Origin: CAYRZL01 sp964428795
GTDB lineage: Bacteria > Bacillota > Clostridia > Lachnospirales > Lachnospiraceae
Assembly: GCA_964428795.1 (NCBI GenBank)
Contig: CAYRZL010000015.1
Coordinates: 1-39,369 of the forward strand
DNA: 39,369 bases
Direction of reading: 5' to 3'
The position numbers were made by a program, and so were the translations under genes. The notes beneath the pieces were generated by a model, which saw nothing but the letters and a program-made list of their open reading frames with translations, was not told the DNA's origin and did not search any database. Shown one piece after another: positions 15,574-22,825 of this stretch; positions within the stretch are counted from its first letter, which is position 1, and every line of letters starts with the position of its first letter.

Positions 15574-17622
15574 ATGAATAGAAATACAAAAATTATTGAC
15601 GTAAAAGGAATCGGAGAAAAAACAGAAAAGCTGTTTCAGAAAATCGGTGTCTATACAGTAGATGATCTGCTGCTGAATTTTCCGCGGGACTATGAACGAT
15701 TTCCGGAGCCAATCCAGGTCAGTGACGTATGTTCTGATCAGAAACAGGCGGTGTTTGCCCGTATACAAAAAACACCTGGCGTAAATCCAAAATCCCGTAT
15801 GCAGGTGGCAACCTGCGATCTGACAGACGGGGAGAAAAAGCTGCGTCTGATCTGGTATCGCAGTCCCTATGTGCGCGCACTTCTCAAACCCGGGAAAGCC
15901 TATGTTTTTTATGGTAAAGTGCAGCAGCGAAACGGAATGTTTGTGATGGAACAGCCGGAGATTTTTGAGCCGGAAAAATATGTGCGCGTATCAAAAACCC
16001 TGCGTCCCCATTACAGCCTTACCAGTGGTCTTACCAACAATGCCATACAGAAATACACGGATATCTGCCTGAAGGAGCTGGGGGAAGAGCTGGAATATCT
16101 TCCTTTGGATATACGAAGCAGGAACCATCTGATGGAATACGGGGAAGCTCTTCGCAATATTCATTTTCCTGAGCGGGAGGAAACCTGTATTGATGCAAGG
16201 CGTCGTCTTGTATTTGATGAATTTCTGATCTTTATTCTTTCCATGCAGCTACAGAAGGAAAAAAGCGAACAAATCCCAAATCATTTTGATTTTACAGGAG
16301 AAGAACAGATTGCGGATATGGTTCAAAAACTGCCTTATGAATTGACAGGTGCACAAAAAAGAGTTCTGGATGATGTGATGAGAGACATGAAGGGCGAGGG
16401 AACCATGCAGCGGTTGATTCAGGGAGATGTTGGGTCAGGTAAGACGATCGTAGCTTTTCTTGCCATGATCTATGCTTCCATAAGCGGATATCAGTCTGCT
16501 ATGATGGCTCCCACGGAAGTTTTGGCTGTGCAGCATTATGAAAAGCTGAAGGATCTTTGCGAAGAACAGGGACTTCGGATTCCGATTGTTTTATTGACAG
16601 GTTCCATGACAGCAAAACAAAAGCGCAATGCCTATGAAAAGATGCAGCTATTTGATCATTGTATAATCATAGGAACCCATGCATTGATCCAGGAGAGGTC
16701 TGTATTTCGGGAGCTTGCCCTGGTTATTACGGATGAGCAGCATCGTTTTGGCGTGAACCAGAGAGAGCAGTTGGCAAACAAGGGATTTCATCCCCATATT
16801 CTTGTTATGAGCGCTACGCCTATTCCAAGGACGCTTGCAATCATTTTGTATGGCGATCTGGATATTTCCGTGATGGATGAGGTTCCGGCGAAGCGTCTGC
16901 CCATTAAAAACTGTGTGGTAAATCAAAACTTCCGCCCGAAATCTTATGAATTTATGAGAAAAGAGCTGGAAAAAGGGCATCAGTGCTATGTGATCTGTCC
17001 CATGGTGGAGGAATCTGAAAACTTCAGCGGTGAGAATGTGATCGGTTATGCAGAAAAATTGCAGGCATATTTGGGAAATGACGTCCAGATCGGCATTCTT
17101 CACGGTAAGATGAACAGCAATCTGAAAAATCAGGTCATGGAACAGTTTTTGCGGGGAGAGATACAGATTCTTGTATCCACTACGGTGGTGGAGGTCGGTG
17201 TGGATGTGCCAAATGCCACGGTGATCATGATTGAAAATGCAGAACGGTTCGGTCTGGCCCAGCTTCATCAGCTCAGAGGTCGTGTGGGACGGGGAGATGC
17301 ACAGTCCTATTGTATTATGATCAATACAGATGAGAAGAATGAGAAAAATCGCCGCCTTGAGATTTTAAATCAGTCAAACGATGGGTTTTATATTGCAAAC
17401 GAGGATCTGAAGCTGCGGGGTCCCGGGGATTTCTTTGGAATCAGACAGAGCGGTCTGCTGGAATTTAAGCTGGCAGATGTATATCAGGATGCGGATCTTT
17501 TGAAGGATGCGGCTTATGAGGCGGGACTTATTATGGCACATCCGGAAATGCTTCAGAAGGGAGCTTATAAACGGATGGGGGATCGCGTGAGAGTAAAAAT
17601 ACAAAATGATATCAATTTGTAA
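15574..17622 (+). CDS. recG: ATP-dependent DNA helicase RecG
   Basis: RecG remodels stalled forks and branched recombination intermediates. The 682-residue product has an N-terminal wedge/OB region, Walker A GDVGSGKT at 284-291, MAPTEVLAVQHY, DEQH box at 387-390 followed by RFGV, MSATPIPRTLA, and the QLRGRVGRG motif VI, then the TRG region near the end. The ATG at 15574 with a GAGGA element was chosen over an upstream GTG at 15529, because the extension would read through the hairpin just before it. Length is typical of the family. It looks intact. Confidence 0.96.
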   Translation: MNRNTKIIDVKGIGEKTEKLFQKIGVYTVDDLLLNFPRDYERFPEPIQVSDVCSDQKQAVFARIQKTPGVNPKSRMQVATCDLTDGEKKLRLIWYRSPYVRALLKPGKAYVFYGKVQQRNGMFVMEQPEIFEPEKYVRVSKTLRPHYSLTSGLTNNAIQKYTDICLKELGEELEYLPLDIRSRNHLMEYGEALRNIHFPEREETCIDARRRLVFDEFLIFILSMQLQKEKSEQIPNHFDFTGEEQIADMVQKLPYELTGAQKRVLDDVMRDMKGEGTMQRLIQGDVGSGKTIVAFLAMIYASISGYQSAMMAPTEVLAVQHYEKLKDLCEEQGLRIPIVLLTGSMTAKQKRNAYEKMQLFDHCIIIGTHALIQERSVFRELALVITDEQHRFGVNQREQLANKGFHPHILVMSATPIPRTLAIILYGDLDISVMDEVPAKRLPIKNCVVNQNFRPKSYEFMRKELEKGHQCYVICPMVEESENFSGENVIGYAEKLQAYLGNDVQIGILHGKMNSNLKNQVMEQFLRGEIQILVSTTVVEVGVDVPNATVIMIENAERFGLAQLHQLRGRVGRGDAQSYCIMINTDEKNEKNRRLEILNQSNDGFYIANEDLKLRGPGDFFGIRQSGLLEFKLADVYQDADLLKDAAYEAGLIMAHPEMLQKGAYKRMGDRVRVKIQNDINL

Positions 17623-17702
17623 CGGAAATTTCAGACCGGGCATAATCTTATAAAAAATATAAGAAGTTCTATAGAAAAAACATACATTATCTTAAAGAAA
17701 TA

Positions 17703-17757
17703 ACACGCTCGTAATTGGTACAATTATTGTACTAAGACGAGGGTGTTTTTCTTTTTT
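17703..17757 (+). terminator. Strong terminator downstream of recG, upstream of the vanG remnant
   Basis: Outer arms (ACAC-CTCGT with ACGAG-GTGT, one mismatch) enclose an inner GTACAA/TTGTAC stem and are followed by T5-C-T6. It probably ends the recG transcript. Its place 57 nt before the vanG-like start also allows it to be a leftover leader attenuator of the lost van-type genes. Confidence 0.85.
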
Positions 17758-17813
17758 CAAGGCAATAGTAATTCCCGGCAGACTTAAAAACAGAAGAAAA
17801 GAGGTAGTAAAAA

Positions 17814-18115
17814 ATGAAGAAAATGAAAATCGCGATTCTATTTGGCGGAAATTCCACAGAGCATAAGGTCGTTGTCTGTCAAACGGAATGTGCTATGTGC
17901 TGATCTGCGGACATAAAGCCCTTGTGGTGGGACGAATCTGTATGGATCAAATGGCAGTTGATGTGGCAGACATTCCGGATGTGAGAACGGGTATGACTGC
18001 CATACTGATCGGAAGGTGCAAAGAGGAAGAGATCTCAGTACCAATGGCAGCCGAAGCCTCAGGGAGTATCACAAATGAATTACTGAGTCAGATGGGGGGC
18101 GGAGATGGAAGGTGA
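17814..18115 (+). pseudogene. vanG-type D-Ala ligase start joined to vanT-type racemase end (deletion scar)
   Basis: From the ATG at 17814 (ribosome binding site GAGG) the frame reads the start of a D-alanyl-D-X ligase: KIAILFGGNSTEHKV, matching the N-terminus of VanG/Ddl-type enzymes. It stops at 17901-17903. From about 17873 another frame reads LSNGMCYVLICGHK, VVGRICMDQMAVDV, IPDV and ITNELLSQMG to a stop at 18115. This is the C-terminal end of alanine racemases such as the VanT racemase domain. In vanG-type operons the order is vanG, vanXY, vanT, so one deletion from codon 18-20 of the ligase into the racemase explains the scar. Neither product is functional. The upstream regulatory genes of such operons are not in the window. 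Confidence 0.8.
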
Positions 18116-18174
18116 TTACAACAACTCAATAAAGTGAAAATTCAACAGAAAAATCCCTGTAGTTGTTAATTTTG

Positions 18175-18183
18175 TGTTATACT
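18175..18183 (+). promoter_or_regulatory. Extended -10 promoter of the receiver-domain gene
   Basis: TGTTATACT gives an extended -10 element (TG, one base, TATACT). Transcription would start near 18190, about 30 nt before the ATG at 18219. No good -35 is seen, which is usual for extended -10 promoters. Confidence 0.5.
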
Positions 18184-18218
18184 ATTTGAAATTTATGAAA
18201 ACGAAAGGAATACAGCCA

Positions 18219-18728
18219 ATGGGATTTTTAGATAAGGATGAAAAGGGTCGTGGACCTTTGATGCGTTTCATCACACGGGATGTTATTGATATGGAGGAAA
18301 TCGAGCAGAAGCATGATGTGCTCCTTGTATGTGAGGAAGAGTACATTTTAAAATATATGACCAATGTGGTGGATGGAGGAGGTATTTTGGTGCCTCACAC
18401 AGCAAAAAACGGAGCAGAGGCGGTATTCAAATTTGTATCTGTCAATCCGTCTGTCGTGGTGCTGGACTATGATTTGACTGAGCCGGATGCTGTGGAAACC
18501 ATGAAAAATTTGCTGCAATTGGATCCTAAAGTGGGTATTCTCATATGTATTCAGGGCGGACGAAAGGGAAAACAGATTGCCCAGACATTTCTGGATGCGG
18601 GAGCAGCAGGATGGGTGGACAAGCCCATCACATCCACTGTTTTAATCGAAAAAATCATTAAGATCGTAGATGCAAAGATCAAAGCAGAAAAAAAAGCAAA
18701 AAAGGAAGCAGGAAAATCGGAAAAATGA
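18219..18728 (+). CDS. Stand-alone response-regulator receiver-domain protein
   Basis: The product is 169 residues from the ATG at 18219, chosen because AAAGGA lies 9-10 nt upstream; earlier in-frame starts have no ribosome binding site. The fold pattern is a CheY-like receiver: HDVLLVCEEE at the start (acidic residues in place of the usual Asp pair), VVVLDYDL with the likely phospho-accepting Asp, and AGWVDKPI with the conserved Lys. There is no DNA-binding or enzymatic output domain. The C-terminus is a Lys/Ala/Glu-rich tail of about 20 residues. No histidine kinase gene is adjacent. It probably acts by protein contact or as a phosphate sink; its role is unknown. Confidence 0.75.
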   Translation: MGFLDKDEKGRGPLMRFITRDVIDMEEIEQKHDVLLVCEEEYILKYMTNVVDGGGILVPHTAKNGAEAVFKFVSVNPSVVVLDYDLTEPDAVETMKNLLQLDPKVGILICIQGGRKGKQIAQTFLDAGAAGWVDKPITSTVLIEKIIKIVDAKIKAEKKAKKEAGKSEK

Positions 18729-18741
18729 AGCAGGTTGAGCA

Positions 18742-19050
18742 ATGCCGAGAAAACCAAGCGGAGAATTTAACCAAAGTCAATATATAAACGACTTTATGAA
18801 AAAGAATTATGACCGGATCAATTTAACCGTTCCGGCAGGAAAAAAAAGCGGTAATAGCTGCGCAGGCTGCGGGCAGAGGGCAAAGCACAAATGCATATAT
18901 AAATGAATTGATTGACAGGGATTTAGCAAAATTGTAAAGTTTATCCCGGAAGTGGAACCGGAACTGGGAGAAATAGAGGCGTTGCTTGAGGGAAGAAACG
19001 ACCGGAAAATAAACGGGACGGTTTCGCATGAGGAAATAAACTGGGACTAA
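18742..19050 (+). pseudogene. Frameshifted ribbon-helix-helix antitoxin remnant
   Basis: The frame from ATG 18742 reads MPRKPSGEFNQSQYINDF and YDRINLTVP, then meets eight A at 18840-18847. Removing one A restores a continuous Arc/RHH-like protein through GRGQSTNAYINELIDRDLAKL to a stop at 18935-18937, about 64 aa. As sequenced the frame stops early at 18904-18906. Bases 18938-19050 then read, in the original frame, an acidic tail ending VSHEEINWD, like the C-termini of RelB/AbrB-type antitoxins. It may be an extension or a second remnant. No toxin gene follows. The A8 tract could also be a sequencing or slippage site, so decay is likely but not certain. Confidence 0.65.
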
Positions 19051-19063
19051 AAGAAAAATACTG

Positions 19064-19089
19064 GACGGTGGGAAATCCCCGCCGTTTTT
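19064..19089 (+). terminator. Intrinsic terminator after the antitoxin remnant
   Basis: An 8-bp stem (ACGGTGGG at 19065-19072 with CCCGCCGT at 19078-19085, one G-T pair) is followed by five T. It lies 14 nt after the last remnant stop codon. Confidence 0.85.
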
Positions 19090-19126
19090 GCTGTACTAAT
19101 TTATATCAACCACCCATGGTTCTTGC

Positions 19127-19155
19127 TTGTAAAACCTGAGCCGCTATGGTATGAT
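19127..19155 (+). promoter_or_regulatory. Predicted sigma-A promoter of the flavodoxin-like reductase gene
   Basis: TTGTAA at 19127-19132 and TATGAT at 19150-19155 are spaced by 17 bp. The predicted transcript starts about 65 nt before the ATG at 19227. It would serve the reductase and the DUF1294 gene. Confidence 0.55.
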
Positions 19156-19226
19156 ACAGATCAGAGTTCTTTGAAATCTTTTTATTAGTACAGATATAAA
19201 CATAATCAGCGAAAAGGAGTAAAAAT

Positions 19227-19754
19227 ATGAATATTTTAGCAATTTCGGGAAGTCCGAGAAAGGGCGGAAATACGGATATTATGGTGGAGACCTTTGCGAA
19301 AGCTGCCACACAAAAGGGGCATAGCTGTCAGATTGTCTATTTGAGTGAAAAGCATCCGAACCCATGTCTTGCGTGTAACGCATGTCGGAACAAGCCGGAT
19401 GGACAGTGTGTGCAAAAGGACGATATGCAGGAAATTTATGAACAGATGTGTCAATCGGACATGATCATTCTGGCATCTCCTCTCTATTATTTTACGGTGT
19501 CTGCCCAGTTAAAGACAGTGATTGATCGTTTCTATGCACCGGGCAGCAGGGGAAAAACTATAAAGAAAGCGGCGCTTTTCCTGGATTCCGGATCACCGGG
19601 CTATGACGGAGCAGTCTATATGTACCGTCATACCGTAAATTTTCTCGGCTGGGAGGATATGGGCGTCATCTCAATTCCCGGAATGAAAGCAAAAGGGGCA
19701 ATGGCAGAATGTCCTCAGCTTGGGCAGGTCATTGATTTAGCAGATAAGCTATGA
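19227..19754 (+). CDS. Flavodoxin-fold NAD(P)H-dependent oxidoreductase
   Basis: The 175-residue product belongs to the NADPH-dependent FMN reductase / iron-sulfur-flavoprotein-like family. It begins ILAISGSPRKGGNTD, the FMN phosphate-binding loop, has a four-cysteine stretch PCLACNACRNKPDGQC at about 46-61, and ASPLYYFTVSAQLKTVIDRFY, which is the second flavin-contact region. Members reduce quinones, nitro groups or chromate, or bind an Fe-S cluster via the cysteine stretch; the substrate here is unknown. AAAGGAG precedes the start. The next gene overlaps by 4 nt (ATGA), so they are co-translated. Confidence 0.88.
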   Translation: MNILAISGSPRKGGNTDIMVETFAKAATQKGHSCQIVYLSEKHPNPCLACNACRNKPDGQCVQKDDMQEIYEQMCQSDMIILASPLYYFTVSAQLKTVIDRFYAPGSRGKTIKKAALFLDSGSPGYDGAVYMYRHTVNFLGWEDMGVISIPGMKAKGAMAECPQLGQVIDLADKL

Positions 19755-20077
19755 TTTTGAATTGTATGATTATTTATTTGATTGTTATAAATCTATTCGG
19801 ACTGATTCTGATGGCGATAGATAAATCTAAAGCAGTCCGTCACAGATGGCGCATTCCGGAAAAAACACTTTTTCTTGTTGCAATCATCGGTGGAAGTGTC
19901 GGTGTGTGGATCGGGATGTATGCATGTCGTCATAAGACAAAACATGCGTCTTTTGTTGTGGGAGTACCTGTGATTCTTATATTGCAGATTGTTCTGATCT
20001 GTATGATTGAAAAAAGTCAGGGATGGCAGATACCTTTTTTTTGTGAAAGTATTACAATTCGTGATGTAATAATCTAA
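19751..20077 (+). CDS. DUF1294 family small membrane protein
   Basis: The 108-residue product has the DUF1294 signature: DKSKAVRHRWRIPE after the first helix, then AIIGGSVGVWIGMYACRHKTKH and a second/third hydrophobic segment ending in a membrane helix. The topology is about three membrane helices with a conserved basic loop. The C-terminal 22 residues after the last helix are longer than usual. Function of the family is unknown. It overlaps the reductase gene by 4 nt. Confidence 0.85.
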   Translation: MILNCMIIYLIVINLFGLILMAIDKSKAVRHRWRIPEKTLFLVAIIGGSVGVWIGMYACRHKTKHASFVVGVPVILILQIVLICMIEKSQGWQIPFFCESITIRDVII

Positions 20078-20106
20078 GACAGATTGTTTGGCTGGGAGGC
20101 AGACTT

Positions 20107-20226
20107 ATGGGGAAGATGACAGTATATCATGGTAGTTACATTACCGTGAAAACACCGAAAATACGAAAAGGGAAAAATACGAAGGATTTTGGTGGAATGA
20201 CAAAGCCATCATTCCACCAACTGTAA
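20107..20226 (+). pseudogene. Truncated DUF3990 gene start
   Basis: From the ATG at 20107 (ribosome binding site GGGAGG) the frame reads MTVYHGSYITVKTPKIRKG and KDFG, the N-terminus of DUF3990 proteins (normally about 150-200 aa with a ADP-ribosyltransferase-like fold in related families). After residue 34 it runs into the end of the convergent rqcH gene and stops at 20226. Only the first fifth of the gene is left, so it is a remnant. Confidence 0.65.
20189..20220. repeat. Perfect 12-bp inverted repeat at the rqcH stop codon
   Basis: Arms 20189-20200 and 20209-20220 are perfect complements with an 8-nt loop, and the rqcH stop (20209-20211, minus strand) lies in one arm. There is no T run on either strand, so a factor-independent terminator is not clear; it may protect or end the rqcH message. 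Confidence 0.6.
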
Positions 20227-21945
20227 TTGATGAATATCCGGGGTGATGGTCATGGAAAAATTCGTGTAATAGACCACAAATCCCGGATTTCCTTTATTCG
20301 GTTTTTTCACATGCTTTTTCTGGATATAATCTACCTCTGTCTTATCAGCATCCTTTCCCCGGGAATAGTAGGCTGCCAGTGCGGCAGCTTCTTCAAAAGC
20401 CCGGTCCGGCACTTCCTGTCCATAGGTCTTTAAGACTACATGGGAACCGGGCATCCCCTTTGCGTGAAACCACCAGTCATTTCCCTCTGCAAATTTAAAG
20501 GTCAGTTCATCATTCTGATAGTTATTTTTCCCAACATAAATATGAAAACCATCGGAGGAAAGATAGTGGTAAGGCTTGCTTTTGTGGGACTGCTTCTTGC
20601 TATTATATTTTCGTCTTATATATCCGCTCTGGGTCAGCTCTTCCTTGATATAATATAAATCGGCCTCAGAGGTTGCGATATCCAGTGACATGGCAACAGA
20701 TTCCAGATGCAGGATAGCGGTTTTGGTTTCTTCAAGCTGTTCTGTCAGGGCTTCGCTTGTCCGTTTCAGTTTGTTGTAGCGGGCAAAATATTTCTGGGCA
20801 TTTTCCTGGGGACTCAGTGTGGGATCCAGAGGAATGGTGATCATTTCATTTGTATAATAATTCAATGCCTCCAGCTTGTCAGAACCCGGTTCCAACTGAT
20901 ATCCGTAAGTATTCAGCAGCTCACCGTATACTTTGAACTTATTCCTTTTTAACGTATCCTTCATCTGCTTTTGCTGAAGATCGTACTTTTTGCGGTTCCG
21001 CTCTAAAGCAGTAGATACGATTTTCCGCAAATCTGTAGATTTCTGGCGCATACGGGTGTAGATATCCTTCTCTGCATAATATTGCATCAGCACATCAGAA
21101 ATACTCTCCACAGACTGAACGTCATAATCAGAATAAGAAGTCAGCATAATGGAAGCAAATTCTACCGGTTCTTTTCCGTCCTTTGCAATCACCGGATAAA
21201 AACGATGTTCCCGGATATCCTCACATACGCCGGAAAAACATCCGTATAATGTGTCTTTCTGTTCGTCTGTCAGACCGGAGGTGGAAAAATCACCGTCAAC
21301 GCCTGCACGGTAGCAGATTTCATTGGCAGCCAGCGGGCTGAATCCGGTGTATGTGGTATAGAGTGCTTTTGCCACCGGCAGCGGTTTTGTCATGGCAGTA
21401 TCGAAAAATACAGTCCTTTTGGCACACAGAGGATCATATTTTTCCTGAGTGACAGGAATAAAATAATCTCTTCCCGGCAGCACCTCACGAAGAGAACTTA
21501 CCTGTGCGGAGATGTGCTTGATGCTGTCGATGATACGGTTATTCTCATCACAGAAAATAATATTGCTTCGTTTTCCCATCAGCTCCACGATCAGTTTTTT
21601 GCGGCGCAGGTCTCCAAGCTCGTCCAGATGCTCGATCTCAAATTTGATGATACGCTCCATGCCCGGCTGGGTAATGGCAGTGATCCTTCCGTTTGAAATA
21701 TGCTTGCGCAGCAGCATACAAAAATTCGGCGCAGTCAGGGGACTGGGCTTATTTTCTTTCGTCAGATACATCAGCGGAAGAGATGCGCTGGCGGAGATGA
21801 GCAGACGTACCTGTCCGCAGGAGCCTTTTATCGTAAAAAGCAGTTCATCCTTTTCCGGCTGTGCGATTTTACTGATGCGGCAGTCTGAGATTGTATTGTT
21901 TAAGTCATTGACCAGGTTGGCAATGACGATTCCATCAAAAGCCAT
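20209..21945 (-). CDS. rqcH: Rqc2 homologue RqcH (NFACT/FbpA family)
   Basis: RqcH binds obstructed 50S subunits carrying peptidyl-tRNA and directs C-terminal alanine tailing in bacterial ribosome-associated quality control; older names are FbpA or fibronectin-binding protein. The 578-residue product starts MAFDGIVIANLVNDL (NFACT-N), has a long coiled-coil middle (about 300-440) and ends with the NFACT-R domain: GFHIYVGKNNYQND, DWWFHAKGMPGSHVVLKT, then KKHVKKPNKGNPGFV. The ATG at 21945 has AAAGGTG at good spacing; the in-frame GTG 9 nt upstream lies inside that element. It is the only minus-strand gene between 1 and 30.9 kb. Confidence 0.94.
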   Translation of the reverse strand: MAFDGIVIANLVNDLNNTISDCRISKIAQPEKDELLFTIKGSCGQVRLLISASASLPLMYLTKENKPSPLTAPNFCMLLRKHISNGRITAITQPGMERIIKFEIEHLDELGDLRRKKLIVELMGKRSNIIFCDENNRIIDSIKHISAQVSSLREVLPGRDYFIPVTQEKYDPLCAKRTVFFDTAMTKPLPVAKALYTTYTGFSPLAANEICYRAGVDGDFSTSGLTDEQKDTLYGCFSGVCEDIREHRFYPVIAKDGKEPVEFASIMLTSYSDYDVQSVESISDVLMQYYAEKDIYTRMRQKSTDLRKIVSTALERNRKKYDLQQKQMKDTLKRNKFKVYGELLNTYGYQLEPGSDKLEALNYYTNEMITIPLDPTLSPQENAQKYFARYNKLKRTSEALTEQLEETKTAILHLESVAMSLDIATSEADLYYIKEELTQSGYIRRKYNSKKQSHKSKPYHYLSSDGFHIYVGKNNYQNDELTFKFAEGNDWWFHAKGMPGSHVVLKTYGQEVPDRAFEEAAALAAYYSRGKDADKTEVDYIQKKHVKKPNKGNPGFVVYYTNFSMTITPDIHQLQLVE

Positions 21946-22076
21946 AATATTCACCTTTTCTAATTACAAATTATTATGTTCTGTTATCAAACAATGTTAT
22001 TTATTATAAACTTAAAATCATATACGGACAAGAGTTTGACGACATTTCTTTCGGATTTGTCTTGGCAAAAAAGAAA

Positions 22077-22099
22077 TATTATTTTATCATAAAATAATA
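22077..22099. promoter_or_regulatory. AT-rich palindrome upstream of tetR, possible operator
   Basis: Perfect 11-bp arms (TATTATTTTAT and ATAAAATAATA) flank one central C. It lies between the rqcH start and the TetR-family gene, about 85 bp before the latter. A second inverted repeat (GAAAGAAA at 22131-22138 with TTTCTTTC at 22151-22158) follows, just before the gene. Either may be regulatory. The remaining bases of the 239-bp spacer 21946-22184 show no gene. Confidence 0.4.
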
Positions 22100-22184
22100 A
22101 GTATTATGGTTTTTTCGTTATCAGGCATGCGAAAGAAAGCTCCGGTGAGGTTTCTTTCATGGTTATCACTTGCGGGGTATTTTA

Positions 22185-22736
22185 ATGGTAGAATTTGAAA
22201 AAGTATATCGACAGATACAGAATGCATTTATGAACTTGTTTTCTGAAAAGCAGTTACATGAAATTACCGTCAAAATGATCTGTGCAGAAGTTGGGATTGC
22301 CAGAACGACTTTTTATAATTATTTCTCTGATATTTATGAAGTGTTGGAGAGCATTGAAAATTTGCTGATTTCAGATTTAAAGGAAATAAATAAAAGCTTT
22401 TTTCAACAGAATTTTCATGGGTGTAAATGTGATAATTTTGACTATTTTTATTCTACTTTGCTATATATTCAGAAAAATAATTTATGGTTTCGTACTCTTT
22501 TGAACAGAAGCAAGGATGGTCAGTTTATTTATAAGTGGAAGAAAATAATAAAACATGACTTTGGACTGAAATATCAATACGAAAAAATAAAGTTGGAAAA
22601 TGAAGCATTAGTATTGGAAATGATTGCTTCTGGAACAATCGGTGCATACATGTATTGGGTCAATAATTTTAATGAGATCAGTATTGAAGTAGTGGCAAAA
22701 GAAGTGCTTTATAAATTATGCAGGGATTTTATTTGA
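22185..22736 (+). CDS. TetR/AcrR family transcriptional regulator
   Basis: The 183-residue product has an N-terminal TetR helix-turn-helix at about 27-47, with ITVKMICAEVGIARTTFYNYF, the classic family pattern. The C-terminal ligand domain is AT-rich in codon use, aromatic and poorly conserved. The ATG at 22185 was preferred over a TTG 15 nt upstream. Downstream, after an 89-nt spacer that holds a palindrome over the promoter, is a DAPG-hydrolase-like gene on the same strand, which is the likely target. The ligand could be a phenolic compound related to that enzyme; this is inference. Base composition is lower in GC than the neighbouring housekeeping genes, hinting at transfer. Confidence 0.88.
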   Translation: MVEFEKVYRQIQNAFMNLFSEKQLHEITVKMICAEVGIARTTFYNYFSDIYEVLESIENLLISDLKEINKSFFQQNFHGCKCDNFDYFYSTLLYIQKNNLWFRTLLNRSKDGQFIYKWKKIIKHDFGLKYQYEKIKLENEALVLEMIASGTIGAYMYWVNNFNEISIEVVAKEVLYKLCRDFI

Positions 22737-22760
22737 TGACACATGGATAACATGTGTCAT
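22736..22760. promoter_or_regulatory. Palindromic operator candidate for the TetR regulator
   Basis: Perfect 10-bp arms (ATGACACATG and CATGTGTCAT) with a 5-nt centre start at the last base of the tetR stop codon and end on the first base of the -35 hexamer of the next gene. This size and position fit a TetR-dimer operator that blocks RNA polymerase. Confidence 0.6.
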
Positions 22761-22788
22761 TTCAATTTGCAAGAAAGGCAGTTATAAT
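22760..22788 (+). promoter_or_regulatory. Predicted promoter of the DAPG-hydrolase-like gene
   Basis: TTTCAA at 22760-22765 and a perfect TATAAT at 22783-22788 are separated by 17 bp, 38 nt before the ATG. The upstream palindrome touches the -35 box. Confidence 0.6.
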
Positions 22789-22825
22789 TATAGTGACATC
22801 ATAATAAAAAAGGAGGAGATAATAT

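Noticed and set aside
16648..17268. Minus-strand open frame of 206 codons
   Set aside because: Antisense to the conserved helicase core of recG; no domain recognised.
17640..17680. Terminator directly after recG (CTTATA/TATAAG repeat)
   Set aside because: The stem is only 6 AT pairs and no T run follows; the strong terminator at 17703-17757 is a better candidate.
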